This document shows, piece by piece, positions 25,931 through 33,758 of a DNA stretch of 64,000 nt. Within the stretch, counting starts at the first letter, position 1. Each line of letters opens with the position of its first letter. A model generated the notes under the pieces. That model saw nothing but the letters and a program-made list of their open reading frames with translations, made no database searches and was not told the origin of the DNA. The stretch spans positions 930,001 to 994,000 of the forward strand of contig NZ_JACHLZ010000001.1 in the NCBI RefSeq assembly GCF_014204755.1, written 5' to 3'. This stretch comes from Brachybacterium aquaticum (GTDB lineage Bacteria; Actinomycetota; Actinomycetes; Actinomycetales; Dermabacteraceae). Both the position numbers and the translations under genes were made by a program.

Positions 25931-27682
25931 CTACGAATGAGAATCCCAGCGCATACGTCCGCGGGTCGTCGCGGCAGGAATGAGCCGAACGGCCTTCCGG
26001 GGCTGCGCGTGGACGCCGCTCGATTTGTCAGCCACGAGTTCGATGCCGCCGGTGATTTCGAGACTGAACGCGAACTCGAAATCGTCGCCGAGCAGGGGAA
26101 AGGGGATTGTCCAAGGAACGATGAGTTGCCCGGCTTTGGCGCGTGCCATTAGATCGTCGAGCGCTGAGGGCGCGTCCTCGTACCAGAAAACGAGCTCGTC
26201 GATGCCGACCTCAGGCTCCAACCCGGCGACGGTGTCCGCGATGATGCGGAGACCTACGCCCTTCGAACTTGTCAGAGCCTCTATGTTCCCGGGCAGCGCG
26301 ATGGGTCGTTTGGCCCCAGTGCTGATGCGAACCAGGTCCTCTACAGCGGCGGCCAGTTGAGGTGGGATCGGCGAGTCACCGCTCAGGGTGACAGACTGCT
26401 CGGCGACTCGGAGACCGAACTCGTCTTGTGGGCGCAGCATGTTGTTGTTCCCCCACGCTGCGCAGAAACGCAGCGCCGGCAGGACGCGTTGCACGGGCTC
26501 ACCCACCCAGCGGTCGCCGCGTATGTCGAGCTTCACCTTCGTCGAGACGCCCTTCATCACGTACAGATCGAGGCCGATGTATTTCTCGGCGTCGGTGCCC
26601 TGGAAATGTTCGCCACCTGCAATGCCGCGTCCTGCGCGGCGCAGCCAGAAGAGCCGCTCGGCGAGGAGTGTGCCGTCCGTGTTTTCGATGGCCCAGAGAG
26701 CCCGGGCTGTTGGCTCGTTGTCGAACTCACCGAAAGCCGGGCCGATTCGCAGCACGTTATCACCGGCGGGCGGGTCAGCACCAAGCCCCCCAGGTAGGTC
26801 GATAGTGAGCTCATCGACGACATTGCCTTCAAGGGTGACGGGCGTGCCGTAATCCCGCCATTGTTCCCACGCTTCGCGCTGCTCGGGCGTCATCCGCTGG
26901 GGATACACGGTGTAGCTGCCAGGGATGGAACGGTCTTCCAGGGCGCTGTCGTAGTTGGTGGAGACATGCCAAGTCACGTGTGGTGCCTCGGGGCCCGTCC
27001 GTGCGGTCACGCTGGCGACGAGTCCGGCCCTCGGCGTGATAGCGGGCAAGTCTCTCGTTACTTGGTAGTCATATCTGAAGTGCGGGTCCGCAGCGTTGAT
27101 GTGCCTATGAAGGTCCGCCAGGGCGGTCGCCGCGTCGCCAGGTTCGACCTTTGTCGGGTCCGTCGTGAGGTTGTGCAGCCCGGTGAGGCTGCTCATCTGG
27201 TCCAGGATCTCGCGAAGCTTCTCCATGCCGTCGCCGAGGTAGTAGTCGCGGATGTTCGGGGATTCGAGCAGCAGATTTTCGATCTGCGTAAGCCCGAAAA
27301 CTTCAACGGGGAACGGTGCATTAAGCTCTGCTGCAAGGTTCGCGAGCCATGTCTCCTGCTCGCGGGTGAGATCCATGGGCAGCGTCAGGTACCACTTGGC
27401 GACGGTGTAGTGAGATGCCGTGTCCTGGTGGGTCGCGATCGCTGTCTTCAGAGACTTCTTGATCTGGCTCTTCCGCGAGTCATCGAGTCCGTCCGCGAAC
27501 TTCTTGACCTGGTAGTCCACGACGTGGAACTGCGACTGCCCCGCGGGTACCAGGACGTCCAATCCACCGTCGCCCTGGGAAGCTTTGATGCGCCGCGCAT
27601 GCTGGTATCGGCGACACAGCCCGACCGCGATCATCCGCTCGATCGTGTCAGGGTCTACGACGGTCCACGGAATCGCGGTCAT
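25931..27682 (-). CDS. PD-(D/E)xK nuclease-like protein, candidate defence gene
   Basis: About 583 residues. Residues 10-130 resemble restriction-endonuclease-like (Mrr/PD-(D/E)xK) domains: IERMIAVGLCRRYQHARRIK, then GDGGLDVLVP (Asp) and VVDYQVKKFADG, where Gln-x-Lys takes the place of E-x-K. FGLTQIENLLLESPNIRDYY follows. The long C-terminal part (from about residue 240) is beta-rich and matches no family I know; it could be a sensor. ATG 27682 is chosen over the longer frame because AAGGAG lies 11 bases upstream and the nuclease pattern begins there. It follows the AlbA_2 gene on the same strand after 150 bases. An anti-phage role is inferred. Confidence 0.6.
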   Translation of the reverse strand: MTAIPWTVVDPDTIERMIAVGLCRRYQHARRIKASQGDGGLDVLVPAGQSQFHVVDYQVKKFADGLDDSRKSQIKKSLKTAIATHQDTASHYTVAKWYLTLPMDLTREQETWLANLAAELNAPFPVEVFGLTQIENLLLESPNIRDYYLGDGMEKLREILDQMSSLTGLHNLTTDPTKVEPGDAATALADLHRHINAADPHFRYDYQVTRDLPAITPRAGLVASVTARTGPEAPHVTWHVSTNYDSALEDRSIPGSYTVYPQRMTPEQREAWEQWRDYGTPVTLEGNVVDELTIDLPGGLGADPPAGDNVLRIGPAFGEFDNEPTARALWAIENTDGTLLAERLFWLRRAGRGIAGGEHFQGTDAEKYIGLDLYVMKGVSTKVKLDIRGDRWVGEPVQRVLPALRFCAAWGNNNMLRPQDEFGLRVAEQSVTLSGDSPIPPQLAAAVEDLVRISTGAKRPIALPGNIEALTSSKGVGLRIIADTVAGLEPEVGIDELVFWYEDAPSALDDLMARAKAGQLIVPWTIPFPLLGDDFEFAFSLEITGGIELVADKSSGVHAQPRKAVRLIPAATTRGRMRWDSHS

Positions 27683-27832
27683 CGGCGGTGTCTCCTTCCG
27701 TGCTGCTGGGAATCGCCCGAATGTCATCCTCGCATCGCAAGTCGTGGGAGGTAAGCGGTCTGGCACGACGTCGGTGGTGCCCGCTTGGGTTGCGCCGCAC
27801 AGGCTCATTTACCCCCGGGGCCGGGCGCCGCA

Positions 27833-29311
27833 TTAGTCTTCGGCTGTCCCCGCGAAGGATACAAGACGTGGATTCTCGAAGCCGTCCCAGCCGTTGTAGG
27901 CGAAGGCTTCACGGATTGCCGCGCTGTTCATGTGCTGGTATACGGCCGCGAGCTGGGCGTCGGTGCCGTCAAAGAGCGCGGTGCGCGCGCCGGGGTCGTC
28001 GAGCAGGGTAAGGAATGCGGGCTCGGCCCTTGCCGAGTAGTAGAGGGCGAAGTTGGTGTACGCGCCGAGCTTGTCGTTATCGTCTTTGCCGGCGTTGGCG
28101 ATGCCCCGGTAGACGTCGAACTCGACCAGTAGATCCGTGAGATCTCGTGGTTGGCCGTCGCCGAGCAGGTCGAAGAGGTGCGCGGCTACGGGCTTGGCGG
28201 CCTCGATGGCGCCGCTTCGCGTGCCTTCTTCGTCCTTCAAGAGCTCGGCTCGGGCGACCATCACTTCGGCCTTCCGGAGTAGCGACTTCCAGTAGCCATC
28301 GTGCGTACTAATGGGAGTGAGGTGGACCAGGACCGCCAAGTTCTCCCAATGCTTCTCCTGCACGAGAACAGCGCCGAGGGCATAGAGGTGCATCAGCACT
28401 TCTTTATGGCCGAGCGGGAACCGGCGCGGTTGGCTGACGAAGTCTTCATCGACCGCCTCGTAGATATCTCGGTAACCCTCGACCGCTCGGGAGAAGGTCG
28501 TGCCTGCTGAGTAGCGCGCGGAGAGTGCAGCGATGATGCTGAGCCGGTCGAGCCGATCACCTAGTTCGGACGCGACAGCCCTAGCGTCCTTACCCGTGGC
28601 GGAGTCGACGACAGTGACGGCGATGCTGATCGTCCTTCGCAGGAGGAGATCTAGGCCGACTTCGTCGCCGCGGCGGATCAGCTCGGTGACTGACGCGCCG
28701 AACGACTCAGCTGGCATCTCGCCGTTCACGTCTACGAACCCGCCTGGCTGGAAGGCTGGGGTTGCCACTCGGGTGGTCTCGAAGATGTCTCGTCGCCATT
28801 CCTCCTTGCGGGCCGCGATGACTCGCTCGATGAGACCGCGTGCTTCGTGCTGATTCCATCGAACGCTGGAAGTGCCGCGACGCACGAACACATCGCCAGC
28901 GCGCCAGACGGTCTTGTTCTCGTACTCGCCGTCTTTCGACATGATCCGCATGCCGTCCCGGTTCGGACCGACGCCGATCAAGAGGAAATCGTTCGACTCG
29001 ATGCGGTGGAGGGCTGCGCTCAAGTCGATGGGCTCGCCGAGCACAGCGGCCACCTTGGACCGGATCTTCTGCTCATCGAAGTCGCCGGCAGCTTCAGGTG
29101 CAAACATGCCGCTCGGCGACCCGTGATCGTCAGCGCCTACGACGATGTAGCCTCCGTCGGGGAGGGACTCCATTGCGGCGATGTCTTTGCACAGCTCGAT
29201 GAGGTCGGACTTCTGTCGCGGTTCCCATGTCGTCTTGAAATCGAGATCATCCGACTCTGCGCCGCGCGCGAGCAACCCACGCAGGCGATCCAAGTCGACG
29301 TTCATAAGCAT
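27833..29311 (-). CDS. AlbA_2 (Schlafen-type) domain protein, candidate defence gene
   Basis: A 492-residue protein. The N-terminal 150 residues carry the AlbA_2/Schlafen pattern: LLARGAESDDLDFKTTW (the E-x-x-x-x-x-F-K core), LCKDIAAMESLPDGGYIVVG and a later VWRAGDVFVRRGTSSVRW. In Schlafen relatives this fold binds or cleaves nucleic acid, often tRNA. The remaining 340 residues are alpha-helical and unrecognised. It is the upstream member of a two-gene minus-strand unit with the PD-(D/E)xK gene, inside the island's cargo region. Start at 29311 (ATG) or the ATG two codons later at 29305. The domain call is fairly firm; the function is inferred. Confidence 0.7.
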   Translation of the reverse strand: MLMNVDLDRLRGLLARGAESDDLDFKTTWEPRQKSDLIELCKDIAAMESLPDGGYIVVGADDHGSPSGMFAPEAAGDFDEQKIRSKVAAVLGEPIDLSAALHRIESNDFLLIGVGPNRDGMRIMSKDGEYENKTVWRAGDVFVRRGTSSVRWNQHEARGLIERVIAARKEEWRRDIFETTRVATPAFQPGGFVDVNGEMPAESFGASVTELIRRGDEVGLDLLLRRTISIAVTVVDSATGKDARAVASELGDRLDRLSIIAALSARYSAGTTFSRAVEGYRDIYEAVDEDFVSQPRRFPLGHKEVLMHLYALGAVLVQEKHWENLAVLVHLTPISTHDGYWKSLLRKAEVMVARAELLKDEEGTRSGAIEAAKPVAAHLFDLLGDGQPRDLTDLLVEFDVYRGIANAGKDDNDKLGAYTNFALYYSARAEPAFLTLLDDPGARTALFDGTDAQLAAVYQHMNSAAIREAFAYNGWDGFENPRLVSFAGTAED

Positions 29312-29509
29312 GACTGAAGACTACAGCCGTGAAGGGACGGCGGATTGGCTATGAGGCCAGAATCACGACCTGCAGACGACGCGACTACGTGCGCCTACCG
29401 GTGTCAGATCTAGCAACCGGGGATCGAAGAGCTCTCGGTGGGCCCGAGACATAAGTGAAATTCCGGTCAGGAATAGTTTACCGAGACAGAGATGTAGGGG
29501 GGTTTTGCA

Positions 29510-29605
29510 GCGAAGTCTACGCTGCTGCGCGTGCTGGCGGGGCTTCTCGAGCCCACCGCAGGCACCGTCCTCATCGCCGGACGGACCCCTGCGCGGTCGC
29601 CGATC
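29510..29605 (+). pseudogene. remnant of an ABC transporter ATPase
   Basis: About 32 codons read AKSTLLRVLAGLLEPTAG followed by TVLIAGRTPARSP: the end of a Walker A motif and the segment after it. No upstream or downstream ATPase sequence remains. From 29606 to 29745 the minus strand reads DVIIRATIPYGEPPVGVDEV, another fragment I cannot place. The rest of 29312-29509 holds nothing recognisable. Confidence 0.55.
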
Positions 29606-29745
29606 GTTGGGGGGGCGATGGTGGAGAGGTTGTGGCCGACGTTGCGCAGCTGCCGGGCGACCTCGTCGACGCCCACAGGCGGTTCGCCGTAGGGGATTGT
29701 GGCGCGGATGATCACGTCCGTGTAGATGCCAGCCAGCTTGTCACT

Positions 29746-30021
29746 CTACGGCGGGTGCCCTCTGTTGTCCAAGTCGCGGAGATTCTGGTCGATCTGCTCG
29801 ATCAGAAACCTGATCTCGTCGACGTGGACGTGATTCAGATGCGCCCGCGTTCCATCGGTCTGCTCGATCCACCGCGTCTCGTAGGCCGCCGCTCGTGCAT
29901 AGGGATCAGCGTCCGTGGCTTGTTGTACGGGTCGTCGCTCGGGTCGGTAATGACGTCCTTTTTCGTCCAGCGCCGCTCTCTCTGCGGCCGTTAGTGGCCT
30001 CCCATTGGCGACGCTAACCAC
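29746..30021 (-). CDS. hypothetical protein
   Basis: A 91-residue ORF with GTG start at 30021. It is charged: LTAAERAALDEKGRHYRPER, then ETRWIEQTDGTRAHLNHVHV and DEIRFLIEQIDQNLRDLDN, probably helical and soluble. No family recognised. The start lies inside a 13-bp inverted repeat. It sits in a stretch of gene debris, so it may be a fragment. Confidence 0.4.
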   Translation of the reverse strand: MVSVANGRPLTAAERAALDEKGRHYRPERRPVQQATDADPYARAAAYETRWIEQTDGTRAHLNHVHVDEIRFLIEQIDQNLRDLDNRGHPP

Positions 30022-30045
30022 CCCACGATAGCGGGGTGGTTAGCG
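30012..30045. repeat. perfect 13-bp inverted repeat (hairpin)
   Basis: CGCTAACCACCCC (30012-30024) and GGGGTGGTTAGCG (30033-30045) are exact complements around ACGATAGC. It could be a terminator or an operator at the start of the 91-residue ORF. No T-run. The 30046-30402 stretch beyond it has no gene; it holds a small hairpin CCCCGC/GCGGGG at 30133-30149 and leads up to the conjugation-like genes. Confidence 0.6.
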
Positions 30046-30402
30046 ATGTTCCTGTTGCTGATGAGGCCCTGTCCGCTCGCGCGATCCCGCGGTCTAAAGG
30101 TCACGAGCCCTGAACCGGGCGGCCAGAAAAGGCCCCGCAAAGGGCGGGGAACTCACGGTGGAAAACCTGTCGAAGCCGGCGCCGTCGACTACAAGAATCG
30201 AAACGTGATTTAACGCGGCTACTAGCGTATCAAGCTAGTCGAGGCCTCGCCTGAATCTTGATAAGCACGTCGTCCTTTACTGCGCCGCCATGGTCCTCAA
30301 TGCGCGCTCTCGCGTGGATAAGGGCTTTGTCGGAAGCGCTGTAGCGCGCGGTGTCGTGGTGAGTGCGCTTGTCGATGAGGACAGAGAGACGGAGGAGCTG
30401 CG

Positions 30403-31143
30403 ATGTGGAGATTCAGGATGCGCAAGGTGCAGGCCGCGCTGGCTGCTGTGGGGGTGATCGTTCTAGTCATCGTGGGGTTGGCGGTGGTTGGTCAGTTCTC
30501 CAGGGTGTCGGAGGACGAGAGGATCGACGTGAGACCTACCAGCGAGGAACCCAGCGTGGTCGGGCTGGAAGATCCGACCCAGGAAGCGAACCCGGTGGTG
30601 CTGTCGCTACCGAGCACGAGCGAGCCCCAGGAGCTAGCTCCCGCGGTCGCAGAGTTGCTCGGCAGCGCGGACACGGCCCGATTCCAGGAGGCGCACTACG
30701 TGGCGACCATCGCGTCGGCTGCGCCGGAGATCCCCAACGAGGGCGCCGAGCCGACGACTCCCCAGCAGTGGTCGCAACAGGTCGTCACGACGGCGTGGAA
30801 GTCGGACCCGTGGGCAGATCGGGCGCAGTACAAGACGACCGATGAGTTCACCGCGCAGAAGGTGACCGCGGTCGAGACCGCCGAGTTCCTGGACTACTTT
30901 GCGCCGGCTACGGCGCAGGGCTCCGAGCAGGCGAGGGAGTACCTGACCGGCGAGGGTCTGGTGGTGATGGAGGTCGAAGGGGTCATGCGGCGCGAGCTGA
31001 CGGACCCCGAGGACGGGGTGCGGAAGCAGCAGGAAATGGGCACGGTCACCTGGACGGTGGCGATGCTCTGCAACGAGGGCGAGGACTGCAAGGTGTTCCT
31101 GGCCGTCCCCGGCACCCTCGAGGAAGTAGCGGAGGAGGGCTGA
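30403..31143 (+). CDS. predicted single-pass membrane protein, conjugation-associated
   Basis: A 246-residue protein. A basic start (MWRFRMRKVQ) leads to one transmembrane segment at about 11-31 (ALAAVGVIVLVIVGLAVVG), then an acidic linker and a soluble domain exported to the cell surface. Two cysteines (LCNEGEDC) near residue 223 may form a disulfide. The arrangement resembles TcpC/VirB8-like or lipoprotein-like components of actinomycete and Gram-positive transfer systems, but similarity is only architectural. ATG 30403 follows GAGGAG. The next gene starts three bases after its stop. Confidence 0.55.
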   Translation: MWRFRMRKVQAALAAVGVIVLVIVGLAVVGQFSRVSEDERIDVRPTSEEPSVVGLEDPTQEANPVVLSLPSTSEPQELAPAVAELLGSADTARFQEAHYVATIASAAPEIPNEGAEPTTPQQWSQQVVTTAWKSDPWADRAQYKTTDEFTAQKVTAVETAEFLDYFAPATAQGSEQAREYLTGEGLVVMEVEGVMRRELTDPEDGVRKQQEMGTVTWTVAMLCNEGEDCKVFLAVPGTLEEVAEEG

Positions 31144-31146
31144 GCC

Positions 31147-32937
31147 ATGGGCGACCTGTTGAAGGATCTCGCCGGCGGGGCCGGCGTCCTCGTGGGTGGT
31201 CCCCAGACCGCGCTGACGACCGTTGTCGGCGGCAATGCGTCACCGCTGAACCTGGTCGGCAACGCGGCCCAGGATGCGATCGGCGACGCGATCGAGGGCA
31301 AGGCCGAGGAGTTCCTGTGGGACCTCGCGCAGAGCGTCGTGGACGGTACGCACGTGCTGTTCCACATGATCGTGGATCTGATGCTCCAGCTGTCCGAGCC
31401 CCAGGTGACGGGGGAGTTCATCTACACGATGGGCGGGCGGATCTTCTTCATCAGCCTGCCGCTGATCGTGGCGTTCGCCGCGCTGCGGATCATCTCGGCG
31501 TCGGTCCGGGCGCAGGCGCTCACCGGGGCGCGGGATGCCTTCATCGGCGCGGGGGTGTCGGTGCTGGGGACGGTGGCGCTGGTGCCGCTGACGGCCATAG
31601 CGGTGCGGGCGGTCGATGCCGTGGCGGACGGGATGTTGAGAGCGACCCTCGCTGATGGTGACCAGTTCGTGGATGAGGTCATGGCGGCGGTGGTGCAGCT
31701 GGGGACCTTGGTGGGGAACCTCGTCGGTCGCGCGGAAGTCTCTGGCCCGATCTCGCCGTGGGAAGTGCCGGCGGGAGGGGTCATCGCCACGTCACTAATC
31801 TGCATCGCGGCGGCGGGGTTGCTGATGGTCGCGTGCGTCATCATCGGCCTGGCGCTGGTGGCGCGGAACATGCTGCTGTAAATCGTGATCGTGGTCGGTC
31901 CGCTGTGCCTGTCGGGGCTGGCGTGGGGGCCGACTCGGCGGTGGGCGTCGATCTGGCTGGGCTGGATGGTGGCACTAATCTTCACCAAGCTGGCGATCGT
32001 GATCGTCATGGGCCTGGGGGTCCTGGCGGTCACCTCGACCATCCAGTCCGGTGCCGTCAGCGCTGATCCGCTGCCGGGTCTGACCACGGTCCTGTCCGGG
32101 GTGTTGATGCTGATTCTGGCGGCGTTCATGCCGGTGGCGTGCTTCGCGCTGTTCGGGTGGATGGGCGAGGCCGGCGTGCGGGAACTCCAGGGCGCTGCCG
32201 ACGGCGCGCAAGGAGCGCTCACCTCCGTGCCCGCGTCGGCGCTGGCCGCGGGGCAGAAGGCCAGCGGGCGGCTGTCGTCGTTGCTCGATGGTGGGGGTGG
32301 GTCGGGCCAGGGCGCGAATCCGGGCCTGGTCGGTGGGGAGGCCGGCGGTGGTGACGGCGGCGGCGCTGGGGACGCTGAGACGGTGGCTGAGACGGGTAAG
32401 GGCGCGGCGGTCGCCGCGACGGTCGGGAGCGGGGGCCTCGCTGCTGGCGCTGTGGTCGCCAGCGAGGTGGCTTCTGAGGCCCGCGAGGCTGGAGAGGGCG
32501 TCGCGGACGGGGTGCAGGAGAGCGTCGGCGGCGCGGTCTCGGAGACGACCGAGACGACCGGATCGAGCGGGGAGGGCGCCGCTGGTGGGTCGAGTGGCGG
32601 GGGTGGCGAGCAGCCATACTCCTGGGAGCAGCCGGCACCGGGTGAAGGCACCGGGGACGGTGGCGGCTCCGCTCCGGTGGTGGGCGATGTGCCGATGAGC
32701 AGCGAGGGGCCAGCGGCGGGGGAGCCGGCGCCGGTCGTGGCACCGTCGGGGGGTGTCGAGAGCAGCGCTCCGGTGGACGCGGGGCCGGCGGCGCAGATGC
32801 CGCTGCCGGAGCCGGCACCGGTCTCCACGCACGCGGGAGCACCGCCGGAGCCCGCGGTGGGGGAGACCCCGCCGGCTCCGATTGCCGCGCCGCTGGAGGT
32901 TCCCGTGACCGGTGAGAACGCGGAAGGGGGCAAGTGA
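31147..32937 (+). pseudogene. TrbL/VirB6-like conjugation membrane protein with in-frame TAA stop
   Basis: The frame 31147-31878 and 31885-32937 is the same and is broken only by TAA at 31879-31881, between LALVARNMLL and IVIVVGPLCLSGLAW. Joined, it gives about 596 residues: an N-terminal amphipathic part, roughly six transmembrane segments, and a long Gly/Ala/Glu/Pro-rich cytoplasmic tail from about residue 350. This is the layout of TrbL/VirB6 channel components. TAC or TAT to TAA is the simplest explanation. A second product could restart at GTG 31888, but the channel would be split in mid-membrane domain. The stop could also be an assembly error. Confidence 0.75.
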
Positions 32938-33236
32938 TGGGTGAGGGTGAGGATCCGGTCAGGCCGCTGGTGCCGGTCAGTGACGGCATGGACTCGGCGC
33001 GAGAGATGCTGGTTTCTGTGGCTGGGACGATCGCCAACGCGGCGATCCTGGCGACCGTCGCGGCGCTCATCATCGGCGCGATCCTCTGGGGTGCCGGCGT
33101 CGTGCTCCAGCGTCCCGGCCTGAGCCAGAACGGCGTGCAGACCATCGTCGGTGCGGTCGCGTGCGCGATCGTTGCGGCGGGGCTGAACGCATGGATCGCC
33201 TGGTTCGGACAGCAGGCAATCTTGATCTGGAACTAG
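32937..33236 (+). CDS. small two-TM membrane protein, conjugation-associated
   Basis: A 99-residue protein with two hydrophobic segments (about 30-55, TIANAAILATVAALIIGAIL; and 67-95, VQTIVGAVACAIVAAGLNAW) and a short polar N-terminus, the size and shape of a VirB2/VirB3-like or PrgI-neighbour component. Its ATG overlaps the TGA of the TrbL-like gene by one base; GTG 32934 is an alternative. After it the transfer cluster stops: no VirB4-type ATPase follows, and 33237-33457 holds no recognisable gene. Confidence 0.55.
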   Translation: MGEGEDPVRPLVPVSDGMDSAREMLVSVAGTIANAAILATVAALIIGAILWGAGVVLQRPGLSQNGVQTIVGAVACAIVAAGLNAWIAWFGQQAILIWN

Positions 33237-33457
33237 GTATATGAGGTCGCGACGCCTTCAATGCCGACGCGGAGTCGCAGTGCCGGACGTGCTGCAGGTC
33301 GTGTGAGGGTGGTGGTGGTGGTTGCCGCCTGCGATCGCTCTCCGGCGCATGCCATCGGAGCCGGCAAGGGTAGCGAGTTCCGGCGGGTCGTCCGAGGCCT
33401 GTCAGCCACTCATGTCATGCTTGTGCCAACCGCCGATGTAAGGGAGGATTCATCGTC

Positions 33458-33757
33458 ATGACAGCGCAGCTCCTCGGAGGTCCACCAAAGAAGCTTCGTT
33501 CTCGAGCCAAAGCTCGAGCGGGCATAGTGGCTCTGCAGGAGGAGGCCCAGGCGCAACGCGCAGCTACAGCCAGTGCGGCGCAGACCGTGCTCGAGCAGCT
33601 GCAGCAGGCTCCAGAGCACCGGGTCCCCATGCAGCAGGTCTTCGAGGATTCGCGGCAGCCGGAGCGTCGAGTCATGGAGGCTCTTCAGCAGCTTGCAAGC
33701 ACAGGGCAAATCCTGCTTGATACCCGCGCGACGACCATCACACTGGCGGGCAACTAA
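33458..33757 (+). CDS. small protein upstream of dGTPase gene, candidate partner
   Basis: A 99-residue protein of unknown family. The first 25 residues are basic (PPKKLRSRAKARAG); residues 25-55 form an Ala/Gln-rich, probably coiled-coil helix (LQEEAQAQRAATASAAQTVL); the end (VPMQQVFEDSRQPERRVMEALQQLA, then TGQILLDTRATTITLAG) looks like a small winged helix. GGGAGGA ten bases before the ATG supports the start. It ends one base before the dGTPase start, so the two are tightly coupled. It may be a DNA-binding or regulatory partner; this is inference. Confidence 0.6.
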   Translation: MTAQLLGGPPKKLRSRAKARAGIVALQEEAQAQRAATASAAQTVLEQLQQAPEHRVPMQQVFEDSRQPERRVMEALQQLASTGQILLDTRATTITLAGN

Positions 33758-33758
33758 T

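Noticed and set aside
31885-32937. separate gene downstream of the TrbL-like N-terminal ORF
   Set aside because: It is in the same frame, begins in the middle of a membrane domain and has no ribosome-binding site; a single interrupted gene is simpler.
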